Positions 35,434-44,629 are shown, numbered from the stretch's first letter. The stretch is DNA of 64,000 nt from Lentzea pudingi (GCF_014646255.1 NZ_BMNC01000003.1:62001-126000); one strand, 5' to 3'. Made by a program: numbers and translations. The notes: generated by a model from the letters alone, not told the origin.

Positions 35434-36906
35434 GTGGACTTCGACGAGTACCGGAAGTACGACGCCACCGGGCTGGCCCGGCTCGTCGCGGACAAGCAGG
35501 TGTCCGCGGCTGAACTCCTCGCGGTGGCGAGGGAACGCGCCGCCGAGGTGAACCCGCGGCTCAACGCGATCGTCCGGGACGTGCCCGCCGAACCGTCGGA
35601 CGACCTCACCGGGCCGTTCGCCGGCGTGCCGTTCCTGATCAAGGACCTCGGCCAGGACCACGCGGGCCTGCCGACCTCGAACGGCTCGAACTCGCTGAAG
35701 GCGTTGAAGGTCGCCTCCCACTCGACGGTCGTGCGGCGCTGGATCGACGCCGGCCTGGTGATCTTCGGCAAGACGAACCTGCCGGAGTTCGGCGCGAAGG
35801 CGATCAGCGAGTCGGTCGCGTGGGGTCCCGCGCGCAACCCGTGGGACCTGACCCGGACTCCCGGCGGGTCGTCGGGCGGGTCGGCCGCCGCGGTCGCCGC
35901 CGGGATCGTGCCCTGCGCGGGTGCCAACGACGGTGGTGGCTCGACCCGCATCCCGGCCGCGTGCTGCGGGCTCGTCGGGCTGAAGCCGGGACGTGGCCTC
36001 ATGCCGTTCGGGCCGGAGACCGCCGAGATGATGCACGGCGCGGCGGTGCAGGGCGTCGTCTCTCGCACGGTCCGCGACACGGCCGCGATGCTCGACGTCA
36101 TCTGCGGCGGTGAGCCGGCCGGGCCGTACTCTCCCGCGCTGCCCCCGGAGCCGTTCGCCTCGTACGTCGGCCAGGAGCCCGGCAAGCTGCGGATCGGCGT
36201 GCGGGTGCCGTCGGCGATCAACCCGAACCCGCACCCCGAGGCGGTCGCGGCCGTCGCGTCCGCCGTCCGCGTGCTCACCGACCTCGGTCACCACGTCGAG
36301 GAACTGCCGCAGGCGCCGTTCGACGACGCGGTGCTGGCCAAGGACTTCCTGCTGACGTGGTTCGTGAACCTCGCGTGGAAGGTCGCCGACGCCAAGCGCC
36401 TGACCGGGGCGCCGGACGTCGCGTTCGAACGCGACACGCTGCTCATGGCCGCGCTGGGACGGGCCACGAGCAGCGTCGACTACGTGGACGCGGTGCAACG
36501 GCGGCACGAGCACACCCGCCGCCTCAGCACGTTCTTCGAGTCCTACGACCTGCTGCTGACGCCGACGCTCGCGACCCCGCCGCCGAAGGTCGGCCAGTTC
36601 GACCTGCCGGTGTCGTTGCAACGCGCTACCGACGTGCTGCTCAAGACCGGCACCGCCCGGTTCCTCAAGCACACCAAGATCGTCGACGACATGATCTCCG
36701 ACAACCTCGGCTGGGTGCCGTACACGCAGCTCGCGAACATCACCGGCAGGCCCGCGCTCTCGCTGCCGCTGCACTGGACGGCGGACGGGCTGCCGCTCGG
36801 CGTCCAGTTCGTCGCGCCGCTCGCGGGGGAGGCGCTGCTGATCAAGCTCGCGGCGCAGCTGGAGGAAGCGCTGCCGTGGGACGACCGGTTCCCGGTCATG
36901 AGCTGA
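35434..36906 (+). CDS. Amidase signature family amidase
   Basis: A 490-aa amidase: triad K70 (FLIKD), S146 (GGSSGGS) and S170 (GGGSTRIPA), followed by GLKPGRGLMP and a long C-terminal half with a GQFDLPVSLQ helix region. Closest in style to amidases annotated as 6-aminohexanoate-cyclic-dimer or aryl-acylamidase type, but that is not provable here. GTG 35434 starts 4 nt after the hydrolase stop. Its 3' end overlaps the convergent epoxide-hydrolase-like gene by 11 bp. Confidence 0.92.
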   Translation: MDFDEYRKYDATGLARLVADKQVSAAELLAVARERAAEVNPRLNAIVRDVPAEPSDDLTGPFAGVPFLIKDLGQDHAGLPTSNGSNSLKALKVASHSTVVRRWIDAGLVIFGKTNLPEFGAKAISESVAWGPARNPWDLTRTPGGSSGGSAAAVAAGIVPCAGANDGGGSTRIPAACCGLVGLKPGRGLMPFGPETAEMMHGAAVQGVVSRTVRDTAAMLDVICGGEPAGPYSPALPPEPFASYVGQEPGKLRIGVRVPSAINPNPHPEAVAAVASAVRVLTDLGHHVEELPQAPFDDAVLAKDFLLTWFVNLAWKVADAKRLTGAPDVAFERDTLLMAALGRATSSVDYVDAVQRRHEHTRRLSTFFESYDLLLTPTLATPPPKVGQFDLPVSLQRATDVLLKTGTARFLKHTKIVDDMISDNLGWVPYTQLANITGRPALSLPLHWTADGLPLGVQFVAPLAGEALLIKLAAQLEEALPWDDRFPVMS

Positions 36907-37846
36907 GGAAGCGCAGCAGTTCGGCGGTGACGAACCCCGGGTTCTCCTCGACGAGCCAGTGTCCCGCGTTCGGGACGTCGAGCGTGCGCACGATGTTCGT
37001 CATCCGCGGCGCCGCCGTGCCCTTGATCGCCTCGGCCTGACCCTCCGCGGCCATGACCAGGGTCGGTGCCTGGACGGGCTGCGCGGCCTCGGTGTCGCGG
37101 ACGTCCTGGTCGAGGGCGCGGTAGAGCTCGAAGCCGTTCTTCAGGGTGGTGCCGTAGGTGCGCGCGTACTCGTCGATCTCCTTGTCGTCGAACGGGGACG
37201 TGGTCGACGTGCCGCCGAAAGCGCTGCCCTGGTAGGAGACCTGCGGGTAGAAGAGCTTCAGGTAGTCGCGGACGTCGTTCTGGACGACGGTCTCGGGGAC
37301 CTGCGGCTGTGAGTGGAACGCGATGTGCCAGCTCAGGCCGCGGTAGGTGCGTGCGTCGATCGCGGGGCCCGGCAGCGGCAGGTCGAGGTAGCCCAGCCGG
37401 GCGGTGTCCTCGGGGAACTGGCTGGCGTACTGGAACGCGACGGCCGCGCCGAGGTCGTGGCCGACGACAGAAGGGTCTTCCAGGCCGAGCTCGCTGGTCA
37501 GCGCGTGGACGTACCGGGCGAGCGTGGCCTTGTCGTAGCTCTTCGGCGTGCCGGTGCTGTCGCCGAGTCCGGGCAGGTCGAGGGCGTAGACGGTGTGGCG
37601 TTCGGCGAGGGCGGGCATGATCGGCCACCAGCCGTACCAGGTCTGCGGCCAGCCGTGGATCAGCACCACGGGGCTGCCGGTGCCGCCCTTCACGTAGTGC
37701 ATCCGCAGGCCGTCGACGTCAGCGAACTCGTGCCGGAAGGTCTGCTGGAACACCGGGTCGTCCTCGGTGACGGTGGAGTGGGACGGGGTTTCCGCGGTGG
37801 AGCAGGCGGTGATCACGAGCAGTAGGGCGAGTACAAGGCGTTTCAT
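36896..37846 (-). CDS. Epoxide-hydrolase-like alpha/beta hydrolase lipoprotein
   Basis: A 316-aa hydrolase with an N-terminal lipobox (VITACSTA), predicted to be tethered outside the membrane, which is unusual for this family. HGWPQTWYGWWPI is the epoxide/haloalkane-type oxyanion motif, the nucleophile is Asp in VVGHDLGAA, and the catalytic His is in PNAGHWLVEE. Two cap-domain tyrosines would be needed for epoxide ring opening; Tyr-containing segments are present. Divergent from an XRE-cupin regulator with a 17-bp palindrome between them. Confidence 0.87.
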   Translation of the reverse strand: MKRLVLALLLVITACSTAETPSHSTVTEDDPVFQQTFRHEFADVDGLRMHYVKGGTGSPVVLIHGWPQTWYGWWPIMPALAERHTVYALDLPGLGDSTGTPKSYDKATLARYVHALTSELGLEDPSVVGHDLGAAVAFQYASQFPEDTARLGYLDLPLPGPAIDARTYRGLSWHIAFHSQPQVPETVVQNDVRDYLKLFYPQVSYQGSAFGGTSTTSPFDDKEIDEYARTYGTTLKNGFELYRALDQDVRDTEAAQPVQAPTLVMAAEGQAEAIKGTAAPRMTNIVRTLDVPNAGHWLVEENPGFVTAELLRFLSS

Positions 37847-37887
37847 GTCGTCAGCGTGCAATGCGGTTGCTGTTTGTGGCACGAAAA

Positions 37888-37904
37888 CTTGCCAGTGTGG
37901 CAAG
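37888..37904. promoter_or_regulatory. 17-bp palindromic operator
   Basis: CTTGCCA-gtg-TGGCAAG, a perfect 7-bp dyad 9 bp before the XRE-cupin start and 41 bp from the divergent lipoprotein hydrolase. Probably bound by the XRE-cupin protein. Confidence 0.65.
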
Positions 37905-37913
37905 CTCGGCCTC

Positions 37914-38495
37914 GTGAACACCGAAGACGTTCTCGACGGGGTGGGCGCGCGGCTGCGGACGATGCGCCGGCACCGCGGCATCACCCTCGCCGACCTCGCG
38001 ACGACCACCGGGATCTCCGAGAGCACCCTGTCCCGGCTGGAGAGCGGGCAGCGCCGGGCCACGCTGGAACTGCTGCTGCCGTTGTCGCGCGTCTACGACG
38101 TGCCGCTGGACGACCTCGTCGGCGCCCCGCGGACCGGCGACCCGCGCATCCACCTCAAGCCGATCCACAAGTACGGCATGACGTTCGTGCCGTTGTCGCG
38201 GCGGCCGGGCGGGGTGCAGTCGTTCAAGATGCTCATCCCCGCCGTGCCCGAGCCGCTGGAGCCCGCGTTGAAGACGCACGACGGGTTCGAGTGGCTCTAC
38301 GTCCTGAATGGACGGTTGCGGCTCGTGCTGGACGACCTCGACCTGACGTTGCCGCCCGGTGAGGCCGCCGAGTTCGACACCGCGAAACCGCACTGGCTGG
38401 GCAGCGCGGACGGCGGCGCGGTCGAGCTGCTGATCCTGTTCGACCCCCAGGGGGTGCGCACGCACGTCCACGCCGACCGGATCACCTCCGGTTGA
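37914..38495 (+). CDS. XRE family regulator with C-terminal cupin domain
   Basis: A 193-aa regulator. The N-terminal HTH_XRE (about 10-65) reads RLRTMRRHRGITLADLATTT then ESTLSRLESGQR; the C-terminal cupin (about 100-185) has HDGFEWLYVLNGRLRLVL and FDTAKPHWLGS, which carry possible metal ligands. Such proteins sense a small ligand through the cupin. GTG 37914 gives the standard N-terminus. It likely controls itself and the divergent hydrolase. Its 3' end overlaps the convergent MFS gene by 14 bp. Confidence 0.9.
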   Translation: MNTEDVLDGVGARLRTMRRHRGITLADLATTTGISESTLSRLESGQRRATLELLLPLSRVYDVPLDDLVGAPRTGDPRIHLKPIHKYGMTFVPLSRRPGGVQSFKMLIPAVPEPLEPALKTHDGFEWLYVLNGRLRLVLDDLDLTLPPGEAAEFDTAKPHWLGSADGGAVELLILFDPQGVRTHVHADRITSG

Positions 38496-39699
38496 GGCGC
38501 GCCGTCCCGATGACGCCGGCGAGCGTCACGATCGCGACGACCACCCCGTACCCGATCGCCGTGGTCACCGCGCCGGCGACACCGATGAACAGCCCCGCGA
38601 CGATCGCCGCGCTGCCCATCGCGAGATAACCGACGAAGAAGATCGCGGTGAACAACCCGGCGCGTTCGTGCGGCGCGACCTCGGGCACGAGCCCGCGGGT
38701 CGTCCCGGCGAACGAGGCGCCGATCCCGCCGCCCCCGACGACCGCGGCCGCCCAGAGCAACGGCAGTGAGGTGGCGCCGATGCTGCCGATGAAGAGGACG
38801 GCGCCCAGGACCATCGCGACCATGCCACCGAGCCGGAGGTGTGGCGCCTTCAGGCCACTGCTGAACGCGGAGGCCACAGTGGACGCTCCGAGCGCGACGA
38901 AAGCCAGCAGTGAACCGACGATCGGACTCTTCACGGCGAACACCGCGACGAGCAACGCGGGCACGAGCCCCATGAACGCCGTCATCGTCATGAACCCGCC
39001 GACGATGCCGGGAACCGAGGTCCAGTAGAGCCTGCGCACCTGCGCCGGCAGTGAAATGCGGGGGTTCAGCGACGCCACCGCACCGGGCTTGCGCGTCGCG
39101 GTCTCCGGCGTGAAGACGGCGAACAGCGTCCCGGCTGCCATGACGATCGCGAGCACCAGCCACACCTCGAACGCCGCGTCGGTCGCGAACTCGGCCAGCA
39201 GCCCCGCGAAGAGCGCGCCGATCGCCAGCCCGCCCAGCGGCGCCATGCTCGTCATCTGCGCGCCGAGCTTCTTGAACTTCTCGGGTGCAAGCTCCACAAC
39301 GGCGGCGCTGAGCGCACTGGACGCCGCGCCAGTGGCGACACCCTGCACGACCCGTGCCGCGATGACCCAGCCGATGCTCGGCGCGAACAGGAACATCACC
39401 ATCGCGACGAGGTCGACGGCCAGCGCCGCGATCATCAGCGGCCGCCGTCCCACGTAGTCCGACAGCGACCCGATCACCAGGATCGCGATGAGCAACGAGA
39501 ACGCGTAGATGCCGAACGCGAGGGTCAGCACCCACGGCGCGAACCCCCATTGGTGCTGGTAGATCGGCAGCAACGGCGTCGGCGCGCCGGCCGCCACGAG
39601 GATCACGACCATCGCGGCCGAGATGCCCGCGAAGCCGACGCCGCGTGACAGCAACGGCCTGCGCGCGGCCGTGTCGGTGCGTTCGAGCAGTGCGGTCAT
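38482..39699 (-). CDS. MFS transporter (12-helix)
   Basis: A 405-aa major facilitator protein. Motif A is GSLSDYVGRRPLM between helices 2 and 3, and RVVQGVATGAASSAL precedes helix 5. The arrangement resembles arabinose-efflux/DHA1 drug exporters. AAGGACAGG lies ahead of ATG 39699. It is divergent from an HxlR regulator with an 8-bp dyad in between. Substrate unknown. Confidence 0.9.
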   Translation of the reverse strand: MTALLERTDTAARRPLLSRGVGFAGISAAMVVILVAAGAPTPLLPIYQHQWGFAPWVLTLAFGIYAFSLLIAILVIGSLSDYVGRRPLMIAALAVDLVAMVMFLFAPSIGWVIAARVVQGVATGAASSALSAAVVELAPEKFKKLGAQMTSMAPLGGLAIGALFAGLLAEFATDAAFEVWLVLAIVMAAGTLFAVFTPETATRKPGAVASLNPRISLPAQVRRLYWTSVPGIVGGFMTMTAFMGLVPALLVAVFAVKSPIVGSLLAFVALGASTVASAFSSGLKAPHLRLGGMVAMVLGAVLFIGSIGATSLPLLWAAAVVGGGGIGASFAGTTRGLVPEVAPHERAGLFTAIFFVGYLAMGSAAIVAGLFIGVAGAVTTAIGYGVVVAIVTLAGVIGTARLNRR

Positions 39700-39746
39700 C
39701 GCCTGTCCTTCGGAGTCCGGGAGCGGTGTGGGACGACGGTAAACCT

Positions 39747-39771
39747 GCTCACTTCGTTTTTGCAAGTGAGC
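39747..39771. promoter_or_regulatory. Operator between MFS and HxlR genes
   Basis: GCTCACTT and AAGTGAGC form a perfect 8-bp dyad with a 9-bp AT-rich spacer (CGTTTTTGC). It lies 48 bp upstream of the MFS start and 51 bp upstream of the HxlR start. Confidence 0.6.
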
Positions 39772-39809
39772 TTTGAGTCACGCAGCTGGCTAGCTTTAGA
39801 CAAGCTTGC

Positions 39810-39815
39810 TATGGT
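39810..39815 (+). promoter_or_regulatory. -10 box of leaderless HxlR gene
   Basis: TATGGT ends 6 nt before the ATG at 39822. No ribosome-binding site is visible. Confidence 0.5.
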
Positions 39816-39821
39816 TTGGGC

Positions 39822-40475
39822 ATGAAGCGACGTGACTTCGGCCAGTACTGCGGCCTCGCCCGCGCACTGGAGCTGGTGGGCGAACGGTGGGCGTTGCTGA
39901 TCGTCCGCAACCTCGTCGTCCGGCCGCGCCGCTACACGGAGCTGCAGACGGGCCTGGCAGGCATCCCGACGAACGTCCTGGCCACCCGCCTGAAAGAGCT
40001 GGAGCAGTCGGGCATCGTCGAACGCCAGGTGGCCCCCGCACCCGCGCGCGGCGTCGTCTACGCCCTGACCCCGGTGGGCCAGTCGCTGGAACCGGCCCTG
40101 CTGTCGCTGGCCCGCTGGGGCGCGACGCAGCTGGGCGAACCGCAGGAAGGCGACGTCGTCACACCGGAGGGCATGGTGCTGAACCTGCGCGCCGTCTTCC
40201 AGTCCGGTGAAGCGGCCGGCCTGACCGCGTCGTGGGAGATCCACGTCCGCGACACTGTGGTGCACGCCGTGCTCGACGACGGCTCGTTGCTCACGGGCCT
40301 CGGCCCCGCCCCGGCCGGGCCCGACCTGACCATCACCGTGTCTCTGGGCGACGACGTGCTGTCGTCCTACCGCGCGATCGTCGGGTCGATGCGGGACGGC
40401 GAGGTCGAGCTGAACGGCGACCGGAAGCTGCTCGGCACGTTCCTGCGGGTGTTCACCGTTCCACGCTTGGGCTGA
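39822..40475 (+). CDS. HxlR family regulator with C-terminal SCP2-like domain
   Basis: A 217-aa protein. Residues 1-~100 are an HxlR winged helix (YCGLARALELVGERWALLIV, then RRYTELQTGLAGIPTNVLAT and LKELEQSGIVER). Residues ~115-215 resemble a sterol-carrier-protein-2 fold (WEIHVRDTVVHAVLDDGSLL and following), a recurrent pairing in actinomycetes that probably binds a hydrophobic ligand. It is likely to repress the divergent MFS exporter. The 3' end overlaps the convergent carboxyltransferase gene by 23 bp. Confidence 0.9.
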   Translation: MKRRDFGQYCGLARALELVGERWALLIVRNLVVRPRRYTELQTGLAGIPTNVLATRLKELEQSGIVERQVAPAPARGVVYALTPVGQSLEPALLSLARWGATQLGEPQEGDVVTPEGMVLNLRAVFQSGEAAGLTASWEIHVRDTVVHAVLDDGSLLTGLGPAPAGPDLTITVSLGDDVLSSYRAIVGSMRDGEVELNGDRKLLGTFLRVFTVPRLG

Positions 40476-41817
40476 GCTGGGCGATTCCCCGCGCCACGCC
40501 CAGCTCGACCAGGTCCTGGGGCCGCAACCGCAGTTCGTCGGCCGTCTGCCGCGCCCGTGCCGGTTCCCGCTTGAGGATCGCGGCCGCCAGCTCCGGTGAG
40601 ATCACCGCGAGGTAGCTGTCCGGCGTCACCCACATCCGGTCCGGCGCGGCGAACGCGAGCGCGCCACCGGACCCGCCCTCACCGATCAACAGCGTCGTCA
40701 CCGGCACGCTCACCTCGGCGACCGCGGTGAACATGTCGGCGATCGCCGCTCCCACCCCGGCCTTCTCGGCGGCCGCGTCGTTGGCCGCGCCCGGTGTGTC
40801 GACGAGCGTCAGCACCGGGATCCCCAGCCGGTTCGCCAGGCGCACGAGCCGCGCCGCCGTCCGGAACCCGGCCGGTCTCGTCGCCGTGCCGCACTGTGCC
40901 GCGTAGGCGACGGTGCGGCCGCCCCGAAGCCCGAAGCCGCACAGCACACCGGGATCGACCCCGCCGGCGCGGTCGCCGTTGATCGGCTCGTGCCAGTCGA
41001 AGTAGGCCTGGAGGTACTGCTTCGCGCGCGGCCGCCCCAGCGCGCGAGCGTTCACCACCGCGTCCCAGCCCGTCGCCGGCGTCGTCACCTGTCCCAGTGC
41101 CCCCGGCACCTCAGCGGTGTCACCGGGCGATGTGAGCAGCCGCAGCCAGCGTTCCAGCCTGCCGCGCAGCTCGCCGGACGGCAGCAGCTGGTCGACCAGC
41201 CCGGCCGCGAACTGCTGCGTCACCGAGTACCCCGGCGGCCGCACCCGCGACCCGGCGAACCCGACCTGGGCGCCGCGCAACCCGAGCACGACGTCGGCAC
41301 CCGCGCCGAGGGTGGCCCAGCCGCCGCCGGTGGTGGGATCGCGCAGCACGGAGACGTGCGGCAGCCCGGCGGCGCGGGTCAGCGTGATCTGCCGCGCGAT
41401 CCGGGGCAGCTGCATCAACGCGGGGGTGCCCTCCTGCATGCGGCTGCCGCCCGTCGCGACCAGGGACACGACCGGCAGCCGGTGCTCACGGGCGTGGGTG
41501 AAGGCCTGCTCGATGCGCGCGCCGGTGCGGGTGCCGAGCGAGCCGCCGAGGAAACCGAACTCGAACGCGACCAGCACGGCCCGCACACCGCCGATCTCCG
41601 CGACGCCGCAGACGACGGACTCCTGTTCGCCCGTCAGCTCGGCCGCGCGGGAGAGCTGGTCGTCGTAGCCGGTCCAGCCGAGCGGCCCGCCGGCCGCCGG
41701 AGCGGCGCCGGGCAGCACACCATCCACTTCGGACAGCACCGACTCGTCCGGCAACTCGGCGAACGACGACGCCACCCTCCCGATCAGGTCGCGGGCCGCC
41801 TCACGTCCGCAGGGCAC
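40453..41817 (-). CDS. Acetyl-CoA carboxylase-type carboxyltransferase (fused beta-alpha)
   Basis: A 454-aa protein carrying both crotonase-fold carboxyltransferase halves in one chain. The AccD-like half (about 20-225) has the acyl-binding loops AFEFGFLGGSLGTRTGARIE and TGGSRMQEGT. The AccA-like half (about 235-440) has TLVDTPGAANDAAAE and LLIGEGGSGGALAFAAPDRM. The N-terminal Cys4 zinc ribbon of bacterial AccD is absent. GTG 41817 overlaps the MatB gene by 17 nt. In a malonate locus it occupies the place of MatA (malonyl-CoA decarboxylase), so it may interconvert malonyl-CoA and acetyl-CoA; this is inference. Confidence 0.86.
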   Translation of the reverse strand: MPCGREAARDLIGRVASSFAELPDESVLSEVDGVLPGAAPAAGGPLGWTGYDDQLSRAAELTGEQESVVCGVAEIGGVRAVLVAFEFGFLGGSLGTRTGARIEQAFTHAREHRLPVVSLVATGGSRMQEGTPALMQLPRIARQITLTRAAGLPHVSVLRDPTTGGGWATLGAGADVVLGLRGAQVGFAGSRVRPPGYSVTQQFAAGLVDQLLPSGELRGRLERWLRLLTSPGDTAEVPGALGQVTTPATGWDAVVNARALGRPRAKQYLQAYFDWHEPINGDRAGGVDPGVLCGFGLRGGRTVAYAAQCGTATRPAGFRTAARLVRLANRLGIPVLTLVDTPGAANDAAAEKAGVGAAIADMFTAVAEVSVPVTTLLIGEGGSGGALAFAAPDRMWVTPDSYLAVISPELAAAILKREPARARQTADELRLRPQDLVELGVARGIAQLSPSVER

Positions 41818-43207
41818 GTTTCATCACCTTGCCCATGTCGTTGCGCGGCAACGACTCCACGAACCGCACCACCCGAGGCCGCTTGTGCGGCGTGAGCAGG
41901 CGGGCGACGTGGTCCGCCAGTTCAGCGGGGGAGGGCTGGGCGTCGGAGGGCACCACCCACGCGACGATCCGCTCGCCCAGGTCGTCGTCGGGCTCGCCGG
42001 TCACCGCGACCTCCTTCACCCCGGGGTGCTCCAGCAGGGCGTTCTCGATCTCGCCCGCGCCGATCTTGTAGCCGCCGCTCTTGATGATGTCCGTGGCCTT
42101 GCGCCCGACGATGCGGTAGTAGCCGTCGTCGTCGCGGGTGCCGACGTCGCCGGTGCGGAACCAGCCGTCCGCGAACGCCTCCGCGGTGGCGTCGGGCCGG
42201 TTCAGGTACTCGGTGAACAGGTTCGGCCCGCGCACCTGGATCTCGCCGATCGCGCCCGCGTCTCCGAGCGTCAGACCGCCGTCGTCGACCAGCCGCACCT
42301 CGACACCCGGCAGCGGCAGGCCGACCGCGCCCGGCCTGCGGTCGCCGTCCGCGCGGACGCTGGTGTTCATGAGCGTCTCGGTCATGCCGTACCGCTCGAC
42401 CACGCGCTGGCCGGTCGCGGCGGCGATCCGCTCGTGGTCGCGCACCGGCAACGCCGCCGAGCCCGACACCAGCAACCGCGCCTTGCCCAGCGCGGCGGCG
42501 AGGGCGGGAGCGGAGCCGACCTCCTCGGCGATCCGGTGGTACATCGTCGGGACGCCGAACATCATCGTGCCGTCCCCGTTCAGCGCCTCCACCACGGCGT
42601 CGGTGGAGAACTTGCCCAGGTGGTGCAGGGAACCGCCGCGCCGCAACGGACCGAGCACGCCGAGGATCAGCCCGTGCACGTGGAACAACGGCAACGCGTG
42701 CACCAGCACGTCCTCGGAGGTCCATTCCCAGGCCTGCGCGACCGCGTCCAAAGTGGACGTGATCGCACGGCGCGGCAGCACGACGCCCTTCGGCGCCCCG
42801 GTGGTGCCGGAGGTGTAAACGATCAGCGCGGGAGCCTCGTCACCGGGTTCGGTGAACGGTTCGACATCCCCACCGTCGAGCGTGACGTCCCGCCGTGGCA
42901 CGGAGTCCAGGCCCGCGGGCAGCACGACCCCAGGAGCGGCGAGGACGTTCGCGGGCGCGCTGTCGGCCACGATGTGCGCGAGCTCGCGTTCGCCGACCTT
43001 CGGGTTGAGCGGCACGGCGGGCACCCCGGCGAGCAGGGCGGCGACCACCGCGACGCAGGTCTCCAGCGAGGGCGTCGCCCACACGGCGACCCGGGGGAAG
43101 CCGGCCAGCTGCCGCGCCAGGGCTCCGGCGCAGGCAGCGAGTTCGGCGTGGGTGAGGGCGCGGTCGCCGAAGCGGAGGGCGACGCGGTCGGACTGCAAGG
43201 CGAACAT
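41801..43207 (-). CDS. matB: Malonyl-CoA synthetase (MatB-type acyl-CoA synthetase)
   Basis: A 468-aa adenylate-forming enzyme that would make malonyl-CoA (or methylmalonyl-CoA) from the free acid, CoA and ATP. The P-loop is VYTSGTTGAPKGVV, A5 is ERYGMTETLMN, A8 is DGYYRIVGRKATDIIKSGGY followed by KIGAGEIE, and the A10 lysine is in NDMGKVMKR. The RKATDIIKSGGYKIGAGEIE block is characteristic of MatB, and the protein is short as MatB enzymes are. It lies between a carboxyltransferase and a MatC-like carrier. Confidence 0.9.
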   Translation of the reverse strand: MFALQSDRVALRFGDRALTHAELAACAGALARQLAGFPRVAVWATPSLETCVAVVAALLAGVPAVPLNPKVGERELAHIVADSAPANVLAAPGVVLPAGLDSVPRRDVTLDGGDVEPFTEPGDEAPALIVYTSGTTGAPKGVVLPRRAITSTLDAVAQAWEWTSEDVLVHALPLFHVHGLILGVLGPLRRGGSLHHLGKFSTDAVVEALNGDGTMMFGVPTMYHRIAEEVGSAPALAAALGKARLLVSGSAALPVRDHERIAAATGQRVVERYGMTETLMNTSVRADGDRRPGAVGLPLPGVEVRLVDDGGLTLGDAGAIGEIQVRGPNLFTEYLNRPDATAEAFADGWFRTGDVGTRDDDGYYRIVGRKATDIIKSGGYKIGAGEIENALLEHPGVKEVAVTGEPDDDLGERIVAWVVPSDAQPSPAELADHVARLLTPHKRPRVVRFVESLPRNDMGKVMKRALRT

Positions 43208-43211
43208 CGAC

Positions 43212-44534
43212 TCACCAGATTCCCGGGACGACGAGGGCGAGCCACACCAGCGGCGGCGCTGCCGCGACCATGATCCCGCCGTAGACCATCAGCTGCTTGA
43301 AGAACTTGTCGCGGTCGACGTCCTGCGCACCGGCCAGCACCAGGGCACCGTTGGTGGAGAACGGACTCACGTCGACCACGGTCGCCGACACCGCCAGCGC
43401 CGCGATCAGGCCGATCGCGCTGACCTCACCCTGCAACAGGAACGGCACGGCCAGCGGGATCAACGCGCCCATGATGCCGACCGACGAGGCGAACGCCGAC
43501 ACGATCGCACCGATGTAGCAGATCAGCAAGGCCGCGAGCAGGGGAGCGCCGACACCGGCCACCGAGTCGCCCGCCCACTTGATCGTGCCCATCGTCTGCA
43601 GCACGGCGACGTAGGTGAGGATGCCGCAGATCAGCAGCACGGTCGGCCAGGTGATCTGGTTGATCGCCTGCTTCGAGGTCTCCGGCCACACGACGCTGAG
43701 CAGCACGGCGACGGTGATGGCGGCGAGGCCGACGTCGAGGTCGAACACCAGCGCCGCCACGACGAGCGCCGCGAGGCCGATCAGGGTGGCGAGGCGGGGC
43801 GCGGTGAGGGTGACGCGCTCCTCGGGCTCGGTGCCGTCACCAGCACTTTCACCCGAGCCACCGCTGCCGCCGGCAGTGGTTCCGTTTCCGTCGCCCACCT
43901 TCACCAACGCGTCCGCGGCCAGCGGCTGCCGAGCGAGCCTCATCCCGCCCAGCGCCACGAACACCACCACGGCGATCAGCAGGTTCACCACGAGGCTGGC
44001 CAGGAACAGCACGACCTCGTTGCCCGGCAACCCTTCCTTGGCCACGATGCCGTTCACGATCGTGCCGTAGATGCTGATCGGCGAGAACCCGCCCGCCTGC
44101 GCGCCGTGCACGACCATCACGCCCATGAGCAGCGGGCTGATCTTGTACTTGGCCGCGAACCCCATCGCGATCGGTGCCACGATCGCGACCGCGGCCGGGC
44201 TCACCGCGCCGATCGCCGTCAGCACGCCGGTGATCGCGAACATCACCCACGGCATCAACGCGATCCGCCCGCCGACCAGCCGGATCGCCATGTGCACCAG
44301 CCAGTCCGTGGTGCCGTTGGCGCGGGCGATGGCGAACAGGAACGTCACCCCGACCAGCACGACGAACAGCGAGCCGGGGAAGCCCTTGAAGATGTCGTCG
44401 GCCTTCATATCCGCGACCAGCGTGCCGACCCCGAAGGCCGCGGCGAAGGCGAGCGCACCCATGTTGATCGACCTGGTCGTGGCGATGACGAACACCACGA
44501 CCAGCACGAGTATCGAGATCAGTTCGGCGGACAT
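43212..44534 (-). CDS. MatC-like malonate/dicarboxylate carrier
   Basis: A 440-aa membrane protein of the ion-transporter superfamily with a MatC N-terminal domain: helices from residue 3, the AVSPAAVAIVAPIAMGFAAK segment, HGAQAGGFSPISIYG and, in the second half, SSVGIMGALIPLAVPF and DVSPFSTNGALVLA. A Gly/Glu-rich cytoplasmic loop (about 225-255) separates the two five- to six-helix halves. Located 4 bp upstream of matB in transcription order, it probably brings malonate into the cell. ATG 44534 is preceded by GGGAG. The GntR operators lie just upstream. Confidence 0.88.
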   Translation of the reverse strand: MSAELISILVLVVVFVIATTRSINMGALAFAAAFGVGTLVADMKADDIFKGFPGSLFVVLVGVTFLFAIARANGTTDWLVHMAIRLVGGRIALMPWVMFAITGVLTAIGAVSPAAVAIVAPIAMGFAAKYKISPLLMGVMVVHGAQAGGFSPISIYGTIVNGIVAKEGLPGNEVVLFLASLVVNLLIAVVVFVALGGMRLARQPLAADALVKVGDGNGTTAGGSGGSGESAGDGTEPEERVTLTAPRLATLIGLAALVVAALVFDLDVGLAAITVAVLLSVVWPETSKQAINQITWPTVLLICGILTYVAVLQTMGTIKWAGDSVAGVGAPLLAALLICYIGAIVSAFASSVGIMGALIPLAVPFLLQGEVSAIGLIAALAVSATVVDVSPFSTNGALVLAGAQDVDRDKFFKQLMVYGGIMVAAAPPLVWLALVVPGIW

Positions 44535-44576
44535 GCGGGGCTCCCGTCGTTGGGGCTGTCCGGTGGCTCGGTGGCC

Positions 44577-44593
44577 AAGTGGATGAGCCACTT
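44577..44593. promoter_or_regulatory. GntR operator O1 of malonate locus
   Basis: AAGTGG-atgag-CCACTT, a perfect 6-bp dyad 42 bp upstream of the matC-like start. It shares AGTGGNTGAGCCACTT with the second site. Confidence 0.75.
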
Positions 44594-44629
44594 TCCGCCC
44601 GCAGTCCGGTCGCTGTCAAGAGGTGGCCT

